Positions 11,575-23,945 of a stretch of 64,000 nucleotides of DNA are shown here, piece by piece. A model generated the notes under the pieces. It saw nothing but the letters and a program-made list of their open reading frames with translations, searched no databases and was not told the DNA's origin. This stretch comes from Apostichopus japonicus (taxonomy: Eukaryota > Echinodermata > Holothuroidea > Aspidochirotida > Stichopodidae): contig NC_092562.1 in NCBI RefSeq assembly GCF_037975245.1, positions 11,517,001-11,581,000 on the forward strand. The letters are read 5' to 3'. The position numbers and the translations under genes are program-made. Each line of letters opens with the position of its first letter. The stretch's first letter is position 1.

Positions 11575-11660
11575 TTGACTTTTATATTTGTAAAGCGCCC
11601 TGAGACTTCTGTTACGGGCGCTTAATAAGAACTGTTTATTATTATTATTATTATTATTAT
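11575..11660 (+). mobile_element. 3' tail of a CR1/L2-type non-LTR element or derived SINE
   Basis: The sequence tgtaaagcgccctgagact, followed by gggcgctta-ataagaa and then (ATT)n, matches the common layout of a short GC hairpin and a trinucleotide tail at the 3' end of CR1/L2-like elements in marine invertebrates. Only the tail is recognisable; the upstream boundary is unclear. Confidence 0.45.
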
Positions 11661-13650
11661 ATAACTAAGATTTACAGTTATAGGTCTCAGAAAAACAACC
11701 AATTAGTGAGAGAAAAAAGGAATGAGATGTTCTTCCTTTTTTTTGGAAAACTGGAGAAGTATGTCATATTATTGAAACCAATTGAAGATTCCCAAGCACA
11801 AACACAAAGTAATTAGGGTTAAACTGAACCACTGTATTCATGTACATTATTTGTTATTTCAAAATGATATTTGATTTGCTTAGGTTGTACATTTTCAATA
11901 GCATACAAATGGAATGTTGTTACAACTTCAAATTACAAATCAAGAAATCCCTGCATAGATCATGCTACCCCTGATATAGATGTCCCTTTTTGCAAATGAA
12001 AAAGACCTTACCTATACTACAAACTCTACCAAATTAAGTGTATGTGAATTGAACCTGAACCCCTGTAATATCATGTGATCGCAGAGAAAAGAGAGAGTTA
12101 CCTGGCTACAGGTAAGGAGTATTAAGCCACATCATTATAAATTCTTGTTCCAAATTACTAAAATGTCAATATCCTGCACTTTTTCATTTATGGGAGACAG
12201 CATCATCTCATTAATTCATGAGCAGTTTGCACCAGAAAGAAATTAGACAGATACAGCTAAATTGTGAACACAATGTCATATTTCATATTTGATCATATTA
12301 AGTTAATGATCCTTATTGCCTTTTATCTACAAAACTTCAGTATTAGGGCATTGGAACTTCCTTTTATACCAATTTGCATTCAGGTTTATATTACAAATTT
12401 GATGAGTTGTATTTGAAGTTAAATACTTTTTTCTTGAATTTAAAATGTATTGCATATTAAAACTGAATTGATGCTCTTTTACTGTTTTTATAATTACAAA
12501 ACTTTTACTATTCACTGAACAAAAAGCCAGAATTGGAATCTTCTACTAACGCAGATAGATTTTCAAAGTGGTTTGTAATTGACTTCTCTTAAAATATGTG
12601 TTACAACTGTCAGTAGTGAATCTTATATGTACAGTATCTTGTAGTATTTGCATTGGCTTCTGATGTCAGTTGGACTGTTATTGTACTCAATGGTGAGTGG
12701 ATGGTTGAGTAGATGAACCCTGTTGCATTTGGCGCTCATTTCAAAAAGAATAATGAGGTTATGAAAGTACAATAATACTGCAACTGGAAGTTGATTTTGT
12801 TTTATGTGTGAAGTTGTTGTCTGATGACTGGTTGATGTGTATTAAATTTGACATTTGACCAAAATAGTGCATAGGGGCATGTAATGTGGTTGAGGGTAAG
12901 TAAAGGTGAAGTGTTTGTAGTTTAATTTGGAAACCAAGTTTTAAGCTGGTTGTCATTTCTACATAGTTTCACTAGACACCTGAAGATAAAGTGCTACATT
13001 TAGCAGGTTGTAGTCTGTTATTGAGTTGACATAAAAATAAAGCCTAGAATAATGCATTCCAACCTGATGTACTGCTAATGCTAAACACCTAGTTCTACAA
13101 CACTTTTACAAATTATACATACAGAATATTGTCTTCACATGTTGTGAAGAGAGTATATAAATATGCACTGGAAATGAATGAAATGTTCATTGTCTGCATC
13201 TAATGAAAAAATATGCATTACAGCTGTGGTTTATATTGCATCTTCTTTCAACGACAGTTATGCCAGTATGAGCGTATAACAAGTGGTGATTGTAAACCAG
13301 CTGTAGGCTGACAAGTATTCTCCTGTGCAATCATGATCTGATCCACTGCAGATGATCATGCAACATAACTGGTACAACAAACACATGTGTTTAGGATGCT
13401 GATGTATGCACCAGTGTTTACAAACCAACTAATACTTGACTCACTTAAATTGCATTTTGCCTTGAATTTCATTACATTATACCTTGAATATTAAAAAATG
13501 CCAGGATGATAATTCCAAAGCTCACAAAGTCACACACTTTGGTGGATGATAAGGAATTGCAATATTGGCTGATACTGCACCATTGGCGAATTATTGGTAT
13601 TAGCAAATTTGAGACTAGTTGAATATTTCAGTAAGTGATATAAGAGCTTT
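11661..13650. other. non-coding, no gene seen
   Basis: AT-rich unique-looking sequence. Both strands contain only short frames without domain features or good splice sites. Confidence 0.45.
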
Positions 13651-13651
13651 C

Positions 13652-13811
13652 TGGTCACTTCGCCCAACAACCATTTCGCCCAACTGCCATTTCGCCCAAC
13701 CAGCCTGGTCATTTGGCCCAAACAGCCTGGTCATTTGGCCCAACCAGCCTGGTCATTTCGCCCAACCAGCCTGGTCATTTCGTGCAACCACCCTAGTCAT
13801 TTCACCCAACC
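13652..13811 (+). repeat. 22-bp minisatellite (ggtcatttcgcccaacc type)
   Basis: About seven units of the form ggtcatttsgcccaaccagcct with a period near 22. The reverse complement of the unit occurs twice at 14185-14223, so the array forms one arm of an inverted repeat. Confidence 0.75.
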
Positions 13812-14184
13812 TTGATTAAATATATTACTTGAAAAGGAAACGTTCGGGAATTGTTAACGTTACTGAATACGAACCGAATATTAAAGAAATTTGAGGATGG
13901 ATCAGTGTTTAAGGGGTTAGGTTTGATAGGCAACGAAATGAAATAGAAAAGGTGATATTACTCCACACCGATTCCCCTTTGTTTGTATAATAATATAACT
14001 TCCATTGTATGCGTAACCAATCCTCTCATTATACCCGAAATAACTGCTCAGACTCTGATCGATGTCGAGCGTACCTCACTTTATTTACCAACCATGAAGT
14101 ACAGTAATATTACCCAAAATAAATCAAATTGAACTAGTGAAATAGAAAAAAATTATATTCTGACTGAATATCAGTAAAAATAAT

Positions 14185-14223
14185 GGTTGGGCGAAATGAC
14201 CTTCAAGGTTGGGCGAATTGACC
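14185..14223 (-). repeat. inverted copies of the 13.7-kb minisatellite unit
   Basis: ggttgggcgaaatgacc at 14185 and ggttgggcgaattgacc at 14207 are reverse complements of the units at 13652-13811. Together they bracket about 370 bases of AT-rich DNA, like a fold-back element. Confidence 0.65.
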
Positions 14224-15285
14224 ATGCTTGAATCCTTTCATCTACTGATTGGATGTTGGTTTTTGTGCTGCTGCCTGTTTGTGGAGGTAGGTGGTAGGTG
14301 ATAAACAGGAACTGAAACTATCGTTTTGGTCAATGGCAATAACACGTAGAATTCTCAATCGAACGGTTTGGGAGTGACCAGCTTCCATATAAGAGCCCTA
14401 GCTGATTTCACAAATGTTGTATTGTACTAAGGTCATTCTTTGTAATGAAAGTAATATGTTGGTTTTGGACTTTTATTATTATGTAATACCATAAATGTTG
14501 ATATAATGGCTTACAAACATTCAAATATTGTATTGACTTTGTTATGGATTTTAAAATATATTTCCAAAAGTGTTGAAGCTGCACAAAACTTTGTTATATC
14601 CTATCTTTTAGTATATCTTGCATGTATACATTTATTGATATAAATATTTTGGGAGAAAAAGGTTGGAAAAGTAGTTTGGGTGGATATGAGTAGGAGGGAG
14701 TGGGGATGGGGGAGAAATCAGAAATGCATGTCAGTTCAATGGTAACCTACTTTTGCCACTAATGTATTAGGGCCAAAGCCAAAATTACCGTAATTGTGGT
14801 GGGACGGAATTTGATAGACCTTTTGAATAATACCACTTGATATGTAGCTTATATGAAGGAATCAGGATATCCACACAAACAGGTCAGTCAGAGACTGCAA
14901 ACAGACACAAAAAAAACAGACACAAATTTGAAGATGTTGCCATGGTAACACAAATATATTGACGTGGTGGGACGGAATGATAAATCTCATGAAATCATGT
15001 ACATGTAACCTTTTTGTAATTATTATCAAAAGTAGTACAATATCATAGTAATTATTAACACTGAAATGGAGGTGAACTATTCTTCTACCATTAGGGAAAC
15101 AATGGCAGAAATTATACTTCATGCATAAGAATTGTGTTAATTTTACCGAAGGTGTGTCAATGTGGTGGGACGGAATGTGGTGGGACGGAATTTTTTCCAA
15201 TGTAAAGGCTGTTGATTAGGTACTAAAACAATAACCAATTATGTTTTCTCTCACAAGAAGTTCATAAGCAACAATGAAATTTATG
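14224..15285. other. non-coding; motif tggtgggacggaat repeated
   Basis: The 14-mer tggtgggacggaat occurs near 14797, 14966, 15162 and 15176. The last two are adjacent. I see no gene; the motif may be a remnant of a dispersed repeat. Confidence 0.45.
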
Positions 15286-15289
15286 CTGT

Positions 15290-16985
15290 CCAGAGTGAAA
15301 TATTATAATACCCATACTGGAGTCCTAACAGTGGTCCAGTTTGATGAAATATACATTAAATTGCCAATGTCGCCCTTAGTGCTGTTTTTATGATATGTTG
15401 CCCAAGTGTTGTAAAAAGAGCTAAATTCACATACGCCAACATGTATATGTGTTATTAATTAATTAATTAGTTAAATTACTTGCTATATTGTCTTGCAAAG
15501 GGATTTCTATAAATAGTACCCACACTGGAGTCCTTAAAGTGGTCCAGTGTGACAAAATAGCATTGTATTACATGTATATGTGTAATTAATTACTTAGTGA
15601 ATTAAATTATTCCTATATTTATTTTACAAAGGGATTACTATCAATAGTACCCATACTGGAGTCCTAACAGTGGTCCAGTGTGATGGAATAACATTAAATT
15701 GCCAATGTCGCCGTAAGTGTTGTTTTTATGCTATGTCGCCCAAAGTGTTGTGAAAAGAGATAAATTCACATAGGACAACTCGTATATGTGTAATTAATTA
15801 CTTAGTTAATTAAATTATTTCCTATATTTATTTTACAAAGGGATTACTATCAATAGTACCCATACTGGAGTCCTAACAGTGGTCCAGTGTGATGATATAA
15901 CATTAAATTGCAATGTCGCTCTAAGTGTTGTTTTTATGTTACGTCACCCTAGGTGTTGCGAAAAAAAGATAAATTCACATAGGACAACTTGTATATAATA
16001 ATAATAAGCAAATATTTATAGAGCGCTTTATGCAAAGGCCTCAAAGCGCTATATGTGTAATTAATTACTTAATTAATTAAATTATTTGCTATATTTATTT
16101 TACAAAGGGGTTACTATCAATAGTACCCATACTGGAGTCCTAACAGTGGTCCAGTGTGATGGAATAACATTAAATTGCCAATGTCGCTCTAAGTGTTGTT
16201 TTTTTTTCTATGTCGCCCTAAGTGTTGTGAAAAGAGATAAATTCACATAGGACAACTTGTATATGTGCAATTAAATAATTAATTAGTTAAATTATTTGCT
16301 ATATGTATTCTGCAAAGGGATACATATAAATAATACCCATACTGGAGTCCTAACAGTGGTCCAGTTTGATGAAATATACATTAAATTGCCAATGTCGCCC
16401 TTAGTGCTGTTTTTATGATATGTTGCCCAAGTGTTGTAAAAAGAGCTAAATTCACATACGCCAACATAAATATGTGTTATTAATTAATTAATTAATTAGT
16501 TAAACTACTTGCTTTATTGTCCTGCAAAGGGATTTCTATAAATAGTACCCACACTGGAGTCCTTACAGTGGTCCAGTGTGACAAAATAGCATTGTATTAC
16601 ATGTATATGTGTAATAAATTCATAATTTAATTCCTTGCTAAATATATATTTCAAAGAGATTACTATAAATAGTACCCATACTGGACTCCAATGTGATGAA
16701 ATTACATTAAATTGCCAATGTCGTCCTAAGTGTTATTTGATGCGATGTCGCCCAAAGTGCTGTTTCACAGTTAAATTCACTGAGATTCACTTAGGGCAAC
16801 ATCTATTTGTCGCCCTAAGTGTGTTTGTGTACAAATAATTGATTATTTAATTAAAATCCTTAGTATTTTTATTTTGCAAAAGGATTATTATTAAAAGCAC
16901 TCAAACTGGAGTCTTTACAATGGCCCAGTGTGAAACAATTACATTAAATTGCCAATGTTGCCCTAAGTGTTCATTTTATGCTATG
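15290..16985 (+). repeat. ~208-bp tandem array with short units and higher-order period
   Basis: The word actggagtcc or a variant recurs at about 15316, 15524, 15655, 15864, 16131, 16341, 16553, 16680 and 16905. Spacings are 208, 131, 209, 267, 210, 212, 127 and 225 bases. The order of a long unit followed by a short unit repeats, and the block starting at 15310 is nearly identical to that at 16335. This gives a higher-order period of about 1025 bases. Units carry atgtcgccctaagtgttg and attaattaatta-rich parts. No coding potential. Confidence 0.85.
15997..16052. mobile_element. short insertion inside one tandem unit
   Basis: The unit starting near 15864 is about 58 bases too long. The extra piece contains taataataagc, then tttatagagcgctttatgc, then a matching aaagcgct. 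It resembles the 3' end of SINE/CR1-type repeats with a tail of aat units. Confidence 0.5.
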
Positions 16986-17009
16986 TCGCTCAACTGTCTA
17001 ATTTAGAGT

Positions 17010-17058
17010 TATATATATTTATATATATATATATATATATATGGTCGTATATATGGTC

Positions 17059-17118
<60 letters not shown>
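17010..17118. repeat. (TA)n microsatellite
   Basis: A TA run broken by two ggtcgt interruptions. Confidence 0.95.
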
Positions 17119-17120
<2 letters not shown>

Positions 17121-17246
17121 TATATGTCATAATGATCCCACCTGGATCATTGGGTTGAATATGTTCAATTGACACACAAAAATATGGAGATAGACATCAA
17201 TTATAGCGCAAAAGCTACATCTCTAATTTATTGTAAATCTCTACTT

Positions 17247-17250
<4 letters not shown>

Positions 17251-17286
<36 letters not shown>
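17251..17286. repeat. (TA)n microsatellite
   Basis: A short pure TA run, 130 bases from the previous one. Confidence 0.95.
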
Positions 17287-17288
<2 letters not shown>

Positions 17289-17331
17289 TATATTGGTGAC
17301 ACACATGTATATGTACATATATTATATATTT

Positions 17332-18228
17332 GCTGGTAACCTTTTGAAGTAGATTACAGTTTCACATTATAGCTCTGAGCATACCCATGAAGATTCTGTG
17401 AGCAAGATTCTCTGAATTCCATTACGTGATTTTGTAACGCAGACTTTTGAAAGTCGTAGTGGTGAGTAACTTTCTGCAGTGCTGGATTAACCTTGTGGCA
17501 AAAGTAGCACTTGCTATTATACTATAGTACTATACTGCCTTTAAACGTTTACGAACGACTGGTTGTTTAGGGTAAGTTATTTTAGCACAATTATCGCCTC
17601 CAATTAGGGTTATTAACACAGTATTAATTCATGGGAGTGTGGTATCTATGTGATACATATAATAAACATAAATACAATGGTATGTGGAAGTGTAGTCATA
17701 GCAGTTTTGTTACTTTTGACGTTTGAAATTGATACCAACATGTAAGTAGTAGAATTACTGACATGTCAGACATATTTATCATATTATCTGCCTGTGTAAC
17801 AAATGAAAAGAGATTAATCACTTTACTATGGAAGTAAACAACTTTTTTATATTTATGTGTATTTTTGTTAAATTTAGAGCGACTTTATGACATATGCTAC
17901 CGGTCCGGCACTGGCTTAAATCCGGCCCTGGCTGTCAGTGTTACGTCATTTATCGATCATCATTAGGATTTGTATATTATCAACATCAAAAGAGCATGTA
18001 AGCTTTACTCAGAATAATCCTGTTATTTAACTTAACGCACTACTCTACAGCCAGAACAGTTTACCTAGTAATGGACAGGGACGCAATCACAATTGTTGAA
18101 CAGGGGTGAGGGGGGGCTTGCGGGGGGAGGTTAATATGTTATGTCGTCCGGGGACTCGGAGACCTATATATGTCACTGTTAAAGACTGTTTATATAATTA
18201 TGTGCACTGTAGGTTTCTTTGTATTATA
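17332..18228 (+). repeat. segmental duplication, copy 1
   Basis: Matches 21080-22523 in the same orientation through landmarks such as catacccatgaagattctgtg, tgctggattaacct, aaatccggccctggct and tatgttatgtcgtccgggg. Copy 1 lacks the MITE found in copy 2 and a stretch beginning gggccctagggcacc. It is non-coding. Confidence 0.85.
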
Positions 18229-18240
18229 ACTCCCTCTCAC

Positions 18241-18308
18241 CTCACACAGAGATTACAGTAAATTGAAAGATTTACAGTATAGTAACTGTTTTCTCTGTGT
18301 GTATCGGG
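18241..18308. mobile_element. short copy of a palindromic MITE
   Basis: Begins ctcacacagagattacagta and ends ttctctgtgtgtatcgggtg, which are the same ends as the longer element at 48341-48644. The ends are imperfect inverted repeats, and the middle is mostly deleted. Confidence 0.55.
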
Positions 18309-18374
18309 TGGTTTTATATGCATATTATCAAAATCAATGCTTGACCGTAATTGGGAGCTATTAACTTTCAGTTC

Positions 18375-18500
18375 ACCCACCACACCCACCCGCCGCATTA
18401 ACCCACACCCACCCGCCGCATTAACCCACACCCACCCGCCGCATTAACCCACACCCACCCACCTCACTTACCCACACTCACCCACTATATTTATCACCAC
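18375..18500. repeat. 23-bp minisatellite
   Basis: Units of cccacccgccgcattaac with exact 23-base spacing (cgccgc at 18391, 18414 and 18437), then degenerate units. Confidence 0.85.
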
Positions 18501-21079
18501 ATTTACCCACCACAAAGATTTGCGAACGTTTCCTCCAATACTATACCACTGTAGATATGACAGAGTTATCTTTGAGTTATCTTTTAAATCAAGTGGTTCT
18601 TTTATTATTTGTCATCAACTGATTCACAAACAAGAAGGCAATCCATTTAGTTGCAGATCTCACCAGCAGATTTGGTATGTATCTGAGCCACTATATATGA
18701 TGCCATCACCATGACTCAGTATTAAAAGTTTAAAGTACTTGTGCCTTTACTTTAACTGACCCTTTGACATTTTATTTAAAGAATAAATATGATGACTCAA
18801 TTTTTAAAACATGGCATGACACATTTCCTAAGTCCATCCTCATATCAAATATATCTATTGTCTGTCTGTATATTTTACATTGAAATTGATTATGATCCAT
18901 CTTTATCTTTATATATGAGAAAGGTGATGATTTTTCACTCTGCTGGATCAACTTCGTAATCGAATGGATAAAATAAATTTTCCATTAAAAGTGAGGTACC
19001 TCTTTTTTTAAAGTTGAGCTTTACCAAACCCTTATAATTTAACATTAGTAAATTATGGATGGAAGCCGGAGAGATCTGTATTTAGAAATTTCAAGTAGTT
19101 TTTAAGGGGGGGAGGGGGATGGTATGGGTGGGGGCTGCGGTGGGGATGGAATTATAGTAAAGGAATGATATCGATCTAAGTATTATGTAAACACCATGCG
19201 GTGATTTTTAAAGTGTAGGCTGATTTTGTGTAATCTTACCATGCAAAATATCGAAATTGACTCTTGTTTACTAAAGTAGCATTGGGATAAACGTGGTGAG
19301 TGACATGATGCAATTTCTTTTTCCAGTTTCATCGTGCTCTCAACCTTCCCCCCCCAACCGACCCCCCCCTCCATTCCTAAATTACCATTAAGCTGTTGTT
19401 CTCTTACATCTGTTGAAACAGCTATGTGGGTTGATTTCGATATAATTCTTGATGCTGTTTGATATCGAGGCCGTATTCTGCACTTAATTCTCTATCTACC
19501 CATCCATCCATGCATTCATCTTTCTTGATGCTATTTTGATATCATGGCTGCATTCTACAGACAGTTATCCATCGATATATTCATCCATCATCATTTTTCT
19601 TGCTTTGTATATCAAAAACGGGCCTTATTCTATACATATTAATGAATCCAGCTATCCATCCATCTATCCATCCATCTGTCTGTTCGTCCGTCTATTTATC
19701 TACCTATCTGTCTCTATTTATCTATATTTGCTAACTTTAAATATCACCGGTGACGGACAATAGTTCAACAGACCTGAGCATCGTTATAACAACTGTTAAG
19801 ATGAGCTCGGTGATGACACCCTCAACCACTTTGTTCAAGACTAAACAATTGTTGAATATAAACTGTAAATCTTTAATCAAATAATGCTTATCCACTGTCT
19901 CCTACGTTGCATTGTTTATCACTTTGCATAACCACAATAAAACGTAAACACAATTGACAATAAATGATAGCTGTTTTACAGTGCACCATTGCCCAGTTGA
20001 GTTATCTTTTTGCGTTCAAACAAAACAAAATGCAATAAAATACAGATGTCATCAACTCCTTAAAGGGACATCTGGGTTTTAATAATACCCTTTTACCAAT
20101 ATGATACTTGCAAACGAGACCAAGCGTGTAGTGTTCTGAAAATTACCAAAAAGGGAAATACTAATTTTAAACTATACATTTCTTGCTAAAGCAAAAGAGT
20201 TACTGCTTGCTTTTTCATCTCTTAGTTGAAAACTTTTGGGATAAGTTTTTTTTAAATACCTCCATGAATCATTTGTTTTACGTTTTATTCTTTAATCCCC
20301 AAAATTACCTGGGACCTATTTTAACTGTTGCTATACACTGACAGATACAAACCTTAACTGTGACATCACAGTACCTGTTGCATGATCAAAATTCAATTGT
20401 GCAGGAGACATTCTCCAAGTATCAATATTTCGATAACCGTACGAACGAAATAAAAGCAAATTTCGCTATGATGCATATACTATATTCGCCTTCTATGAGT
20501 GGAAAACTAGTATATCTAGAGACCGTAACCAGGATCATGCACAGTATTGCTCTCGTTCGAAGTGACCATTTCATCTGACGTGGGATCGTCGTGACCACAT
20601 GGTTACAATCTCGATTTCAGGGGACTGGCATTTGAGAGTGAATCAAGTTGTTTGGGTTTTTCGTTCCCAGACTTCAATCTTTGGTGACTTTTATCATAAA
20701 AAGTGTCATGCGCATTTCCCGCGCGTAACCTATATAAGCATTACGTCCCACGTCATCAACCTGGTCTCTTATGCTACAACATCACATGATGACTGCGATG
20801 CTATGTACATGTGGCTATTATTTGTCTTCCTCCTTTGACCGAATCACTGTGTCATAGAACGTATACCAGGTGTACACCTTTAAGCTGTAGTGTTATGTAA
20901 ATTTACCTACTTCGACTCAACCCCATTTGGTTTTACAGGTGTCTCGCATACATTGGTTTCGAGCGGAGCCTATCTATGGCTCTGGGTACGAGTTACCACT
21001 TGTGAATTAAGTTACTGTTCAACTGTTCCCGATGGGTTCCAGTTCACTGCAGAATAACAGATGTATTACCTATATTTTT
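18501..21079. other. non-coding; degenerate (CCAT)/(TATC) near 19.5-19.7 kb
   Basis: No gene seen. Bases 19490-19735 are rich in ccatccatc and tctatctatt words, a degenerate tetranucleotide repeat. A poly-G patch lies near 19107-19150. Confidence 0.45.
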
Positions 21080-22523
21080 TGGGTAACCTTTTAAAGTAGA
21101 TTTATGCTGTATACTCTTACAGTTTTACATCATTTTATATTGCTATCAGCATACCCATGAAGATTCTGTGAGCAGAATTCTCAGAATTTTATTTACGTGC
21201 TTTTGGGACGCAGACCTTTGAAGTTTGTTGTAGTGGTGAGTAGCTTTCTGCAGTGCTGGATTAACCTAGTGGCAAAAGTAACATATGCTACGGGCCCTAG
21301 GGCACCAAGGGCACCTAAATGCTTGCAAGATGTCAATGCCATTAGTCAGTGACTCTACACTAGCGTGTTCTATTACTATCGTATACTATACTGCCTATAC
21401 TTTTATGAACTGGGTGTTTAGCCAATTAGCACCTTAATTGGAGTTATTATTTTGCGGTTTTATTATTTTAACACAATACTAATTAATTAAATAATTAATG
21501 GGAGTGTGGTATCTATGTGATTAAAGAGAACATGAATACGAATGTATTTGGAAGTGTATAGTCACAGCAGTTTTGTTACTTTTGATGGTTTGAAATTGAT
21601 ACATGTTAAGCCCGGGTCACATCTGCGCGATTCAACACGCGATTCAACTCGCAACTAAAATCACGCGAATCAGAAAAGTTGCTTCAAAGAAGTTGCGCTG
21701 ATTAGGACATTGCTCTATTGCAAATCGACGGCGCAACTTTTATTGCGCAACAAGTTGATACCCGTGTCTAACTACGCGATTCAACCTTCAATTGTATTGC
21801 GAGTTGAATCCCGTGTTGAATCGCGCAGATGTGACCCGGGCTTAAGTATAGTAGTATTACTGAAATGTCAGACATATTTATCATATCATCTGCCTGTATA
21901 TAGCAAATAAAAAGAATATAATCACTGTACTATGCTAGAAAACAACTTTTTACTATTTATGTGTATTTTTGTTAAATTTAGAGCCTGGCCCTTTATAACG
22001 TATGCTACAGGCCACGCACTAGCTTATATCCGGCCCTGGCTTTCTGTGTAACGTCATTTATCGATCATCATTTGGATTTGTATGTGATCAATACCATTAC
22101 CAGCATGTCTGTCGTGGAAGACTGTAGCTTAAAGTAGAATTAAAGAAGAACCCAGCCACTAGTGATATGAAGAGTCGTAACACGAAAACACTGGATTTCA
22201 AAAAAGTGACAAGAATCAAAAGAGCGTGTGAAGCTTTACTCAGAATAATCCTATGATTTAACTTAACGCACTACTCTACAGCCAGGACAGTTTACCTAGT
22301 AATGACCAAGGCCGCAATCACGATTGTTGAACGGGGGTGAGGGGGCCGGGGTGTGTGGGGGTGAGGGGGTTAATATGTTATGTCGTCCGGGGGACTCGGG
22401 TCTTATGAGAGGGGATAGGTCTTGCAAATGGTGCTATATTTTGTCATTGTTAAAGACTGCTCAGGTTGTACCGCACATATATGTTATCTATTTATGTACA
22501 CTGTAGGTTTCTTTGTATTAAAG
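21080..22523 (+). repeat. segmental duplication, copy 2
   Basis: Longer partner of 17332-18228. It contains the MITE at 21610-21841 and two further stretches not present in copy 1 (near 21290-21360 and 22097-22215). Confidence 0.85.
21610..21841. mobile_element. MITE with long terminal inverted repeats and TTAA flanks
   Basis: The element starts gcccgggtcacatctgcgcg and ends with its reverse complement. The inverted match continues through ttgaatcgcgtgttgaa-type sequence to about 45 bases. Both sides carry TTAA (21606-21609 and 21842-21845). At the matching position of the paralogous copy (about 17741-17746) there is only catgtaag, a near-empty site. TTAA target duplication is the rule for piggyBac-type transposons. 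The 232-bp length leaves no room for a transposase. Confidence 0.85.
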
Positions 22524-23316
22524 TTAGAGGTTTACAGTCTTGTTCTTGGCCAAGGCCCTTTCACACGACTTTTTAGTTCTGCGGATCTTTTGATAAAATA
22601 TTGAGTATTTACAATCGAAATTAACAAGAATGGACTTGTCATTTCAAAGACGCGTTTATTACATTTGAGGAGACACAAACCCAAGCTGTTATCTTTAGCT
22701 TGTAAGAAAGAGATCTTTAAGATGAATAACGCCCCATACTGCCCAAACAGCTATGATAATGCATGCTCCGTTTGAGAGATATTGTAGTTTAATCTCGTGT
22801 CAGGGTGCTGGCTTTTTTGTAAATCTGTGATGACATAGTGCCACACGGATCTGAATTATTTCACTTGCTCAGGCTTTGTTTCTTTTCTTAGATTTTTCGT
22901 TGCTGTTTTAGGTAGGTTATTCAACATATTTATAGTTATCGCACATAGAACAATGATATAGTGGGTCCATATATGCTTATAGATGATAAAGTACATGTTT
23001 ACGCATCAAAAAACAATCAAATACGTAAATGGTTTTATTGTTTTACAGGTTTGCACGATAGATTAATTCAGAGAACACATGTAAGTTGTACACAGACTGA
23101 AAATACAGTGTGGATTCAGTTTTACCATCTACTGCGGGACAAAGGTTGTTGCCAATCTACTATATTAACAGTTCGACTAACAGTGGTATGCATGGTGTCA
23201 TTGATGAGACTTGCTTAGTAAAACTTTTTTGAATGGTGGGGAATTTATAATATACAAATACGCTAACCTTCAACAGCTCAAGGTGATATCACATTGTAAA
23301 CTGATGGGGAAGCAAG
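22524..23316. other. non-coding with a dispersed repeat copy
   Basis: Bases about 22690-22865 share gtttgagagatat and gtgatgacatagtgccac with about 25205-25390 (same orientation). No gene seen. Confidence 0.45.
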
Positions 23317-23945
23317 TCCTTGTACTCCATGGTAGTACCTCTGGTCTGCATGAGTACTCCATGGTAATAGTTCTTGTCTGAGTACTCTGTGGTAGTAACT
23401 CTGGTTTGAGTACTCCATGGTAACAGTTCTTGTCCGAGTACTCCATGGTAGTAGTTCTTGTCTGAGTACTCCATGGTAGTAGTTCTTGTCTGAGTACTCC
23501 GTCGTAGTACCTCTGGTTTGAGTACTCCATGGTAATAGTTCTTGTCCGAGTACTCCATGGTAATAGTTCTTGTCTGAGTACTCCATGGTAGTAGTTCTTG
23601 TCTGAGTACTCCATGGTAGTAGTTCTTGTCCAAGTTCTCCTTGGTAGTACCTCTGGTCTGAGTACTCAATGTTAGTAGTTCTTGTCCGAGTACTCCACGG
23701 TAGTAGTTCTTTTCCGAGTGCTCCATGGTAGTACCTCTTGTTTGAGTACTCCATGGTAGTAGTTCTTGTCCAAGTTCTCCTTGGTACTGCCTCTGGTCCG
23801 AGCACTAAATGGTAGTACCTCTGGTCCTAGTACTCCATGGTAGTACCTCTGGTCTGAGTACTCCATGGTAGTAGTTCTTGTTCGAGTACCCCATGTGAGT
23901 ACCCCTTGTCCAAGTACTCCATATAGTAGTATAGTAGCTCTGGTA
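23317..23945. repeat. 28-bp minisatellite, about 22 copies
   Basis: The unit is gagtactccatggtagtagt plus tcttgtct, with 28-base spacing confirmed at 23352, 23380, 23408 and 23436. Two variants alternate: gtagttcttgtc and gtacctctggtc. Since 28 is not a multiple of three and the minus strand has no stops in the unit, all minus frames stay open and translate to a 28-residue periodic peptide. I judge these frames artefacts of the array. Confidence 0.95.

Noticed and set aside
16967-17175. Frames with YIYIYI repeats, also at 35321-35506 and 40854-41125
   Set aside because: Translation of (TA)n arrays, not proteins.
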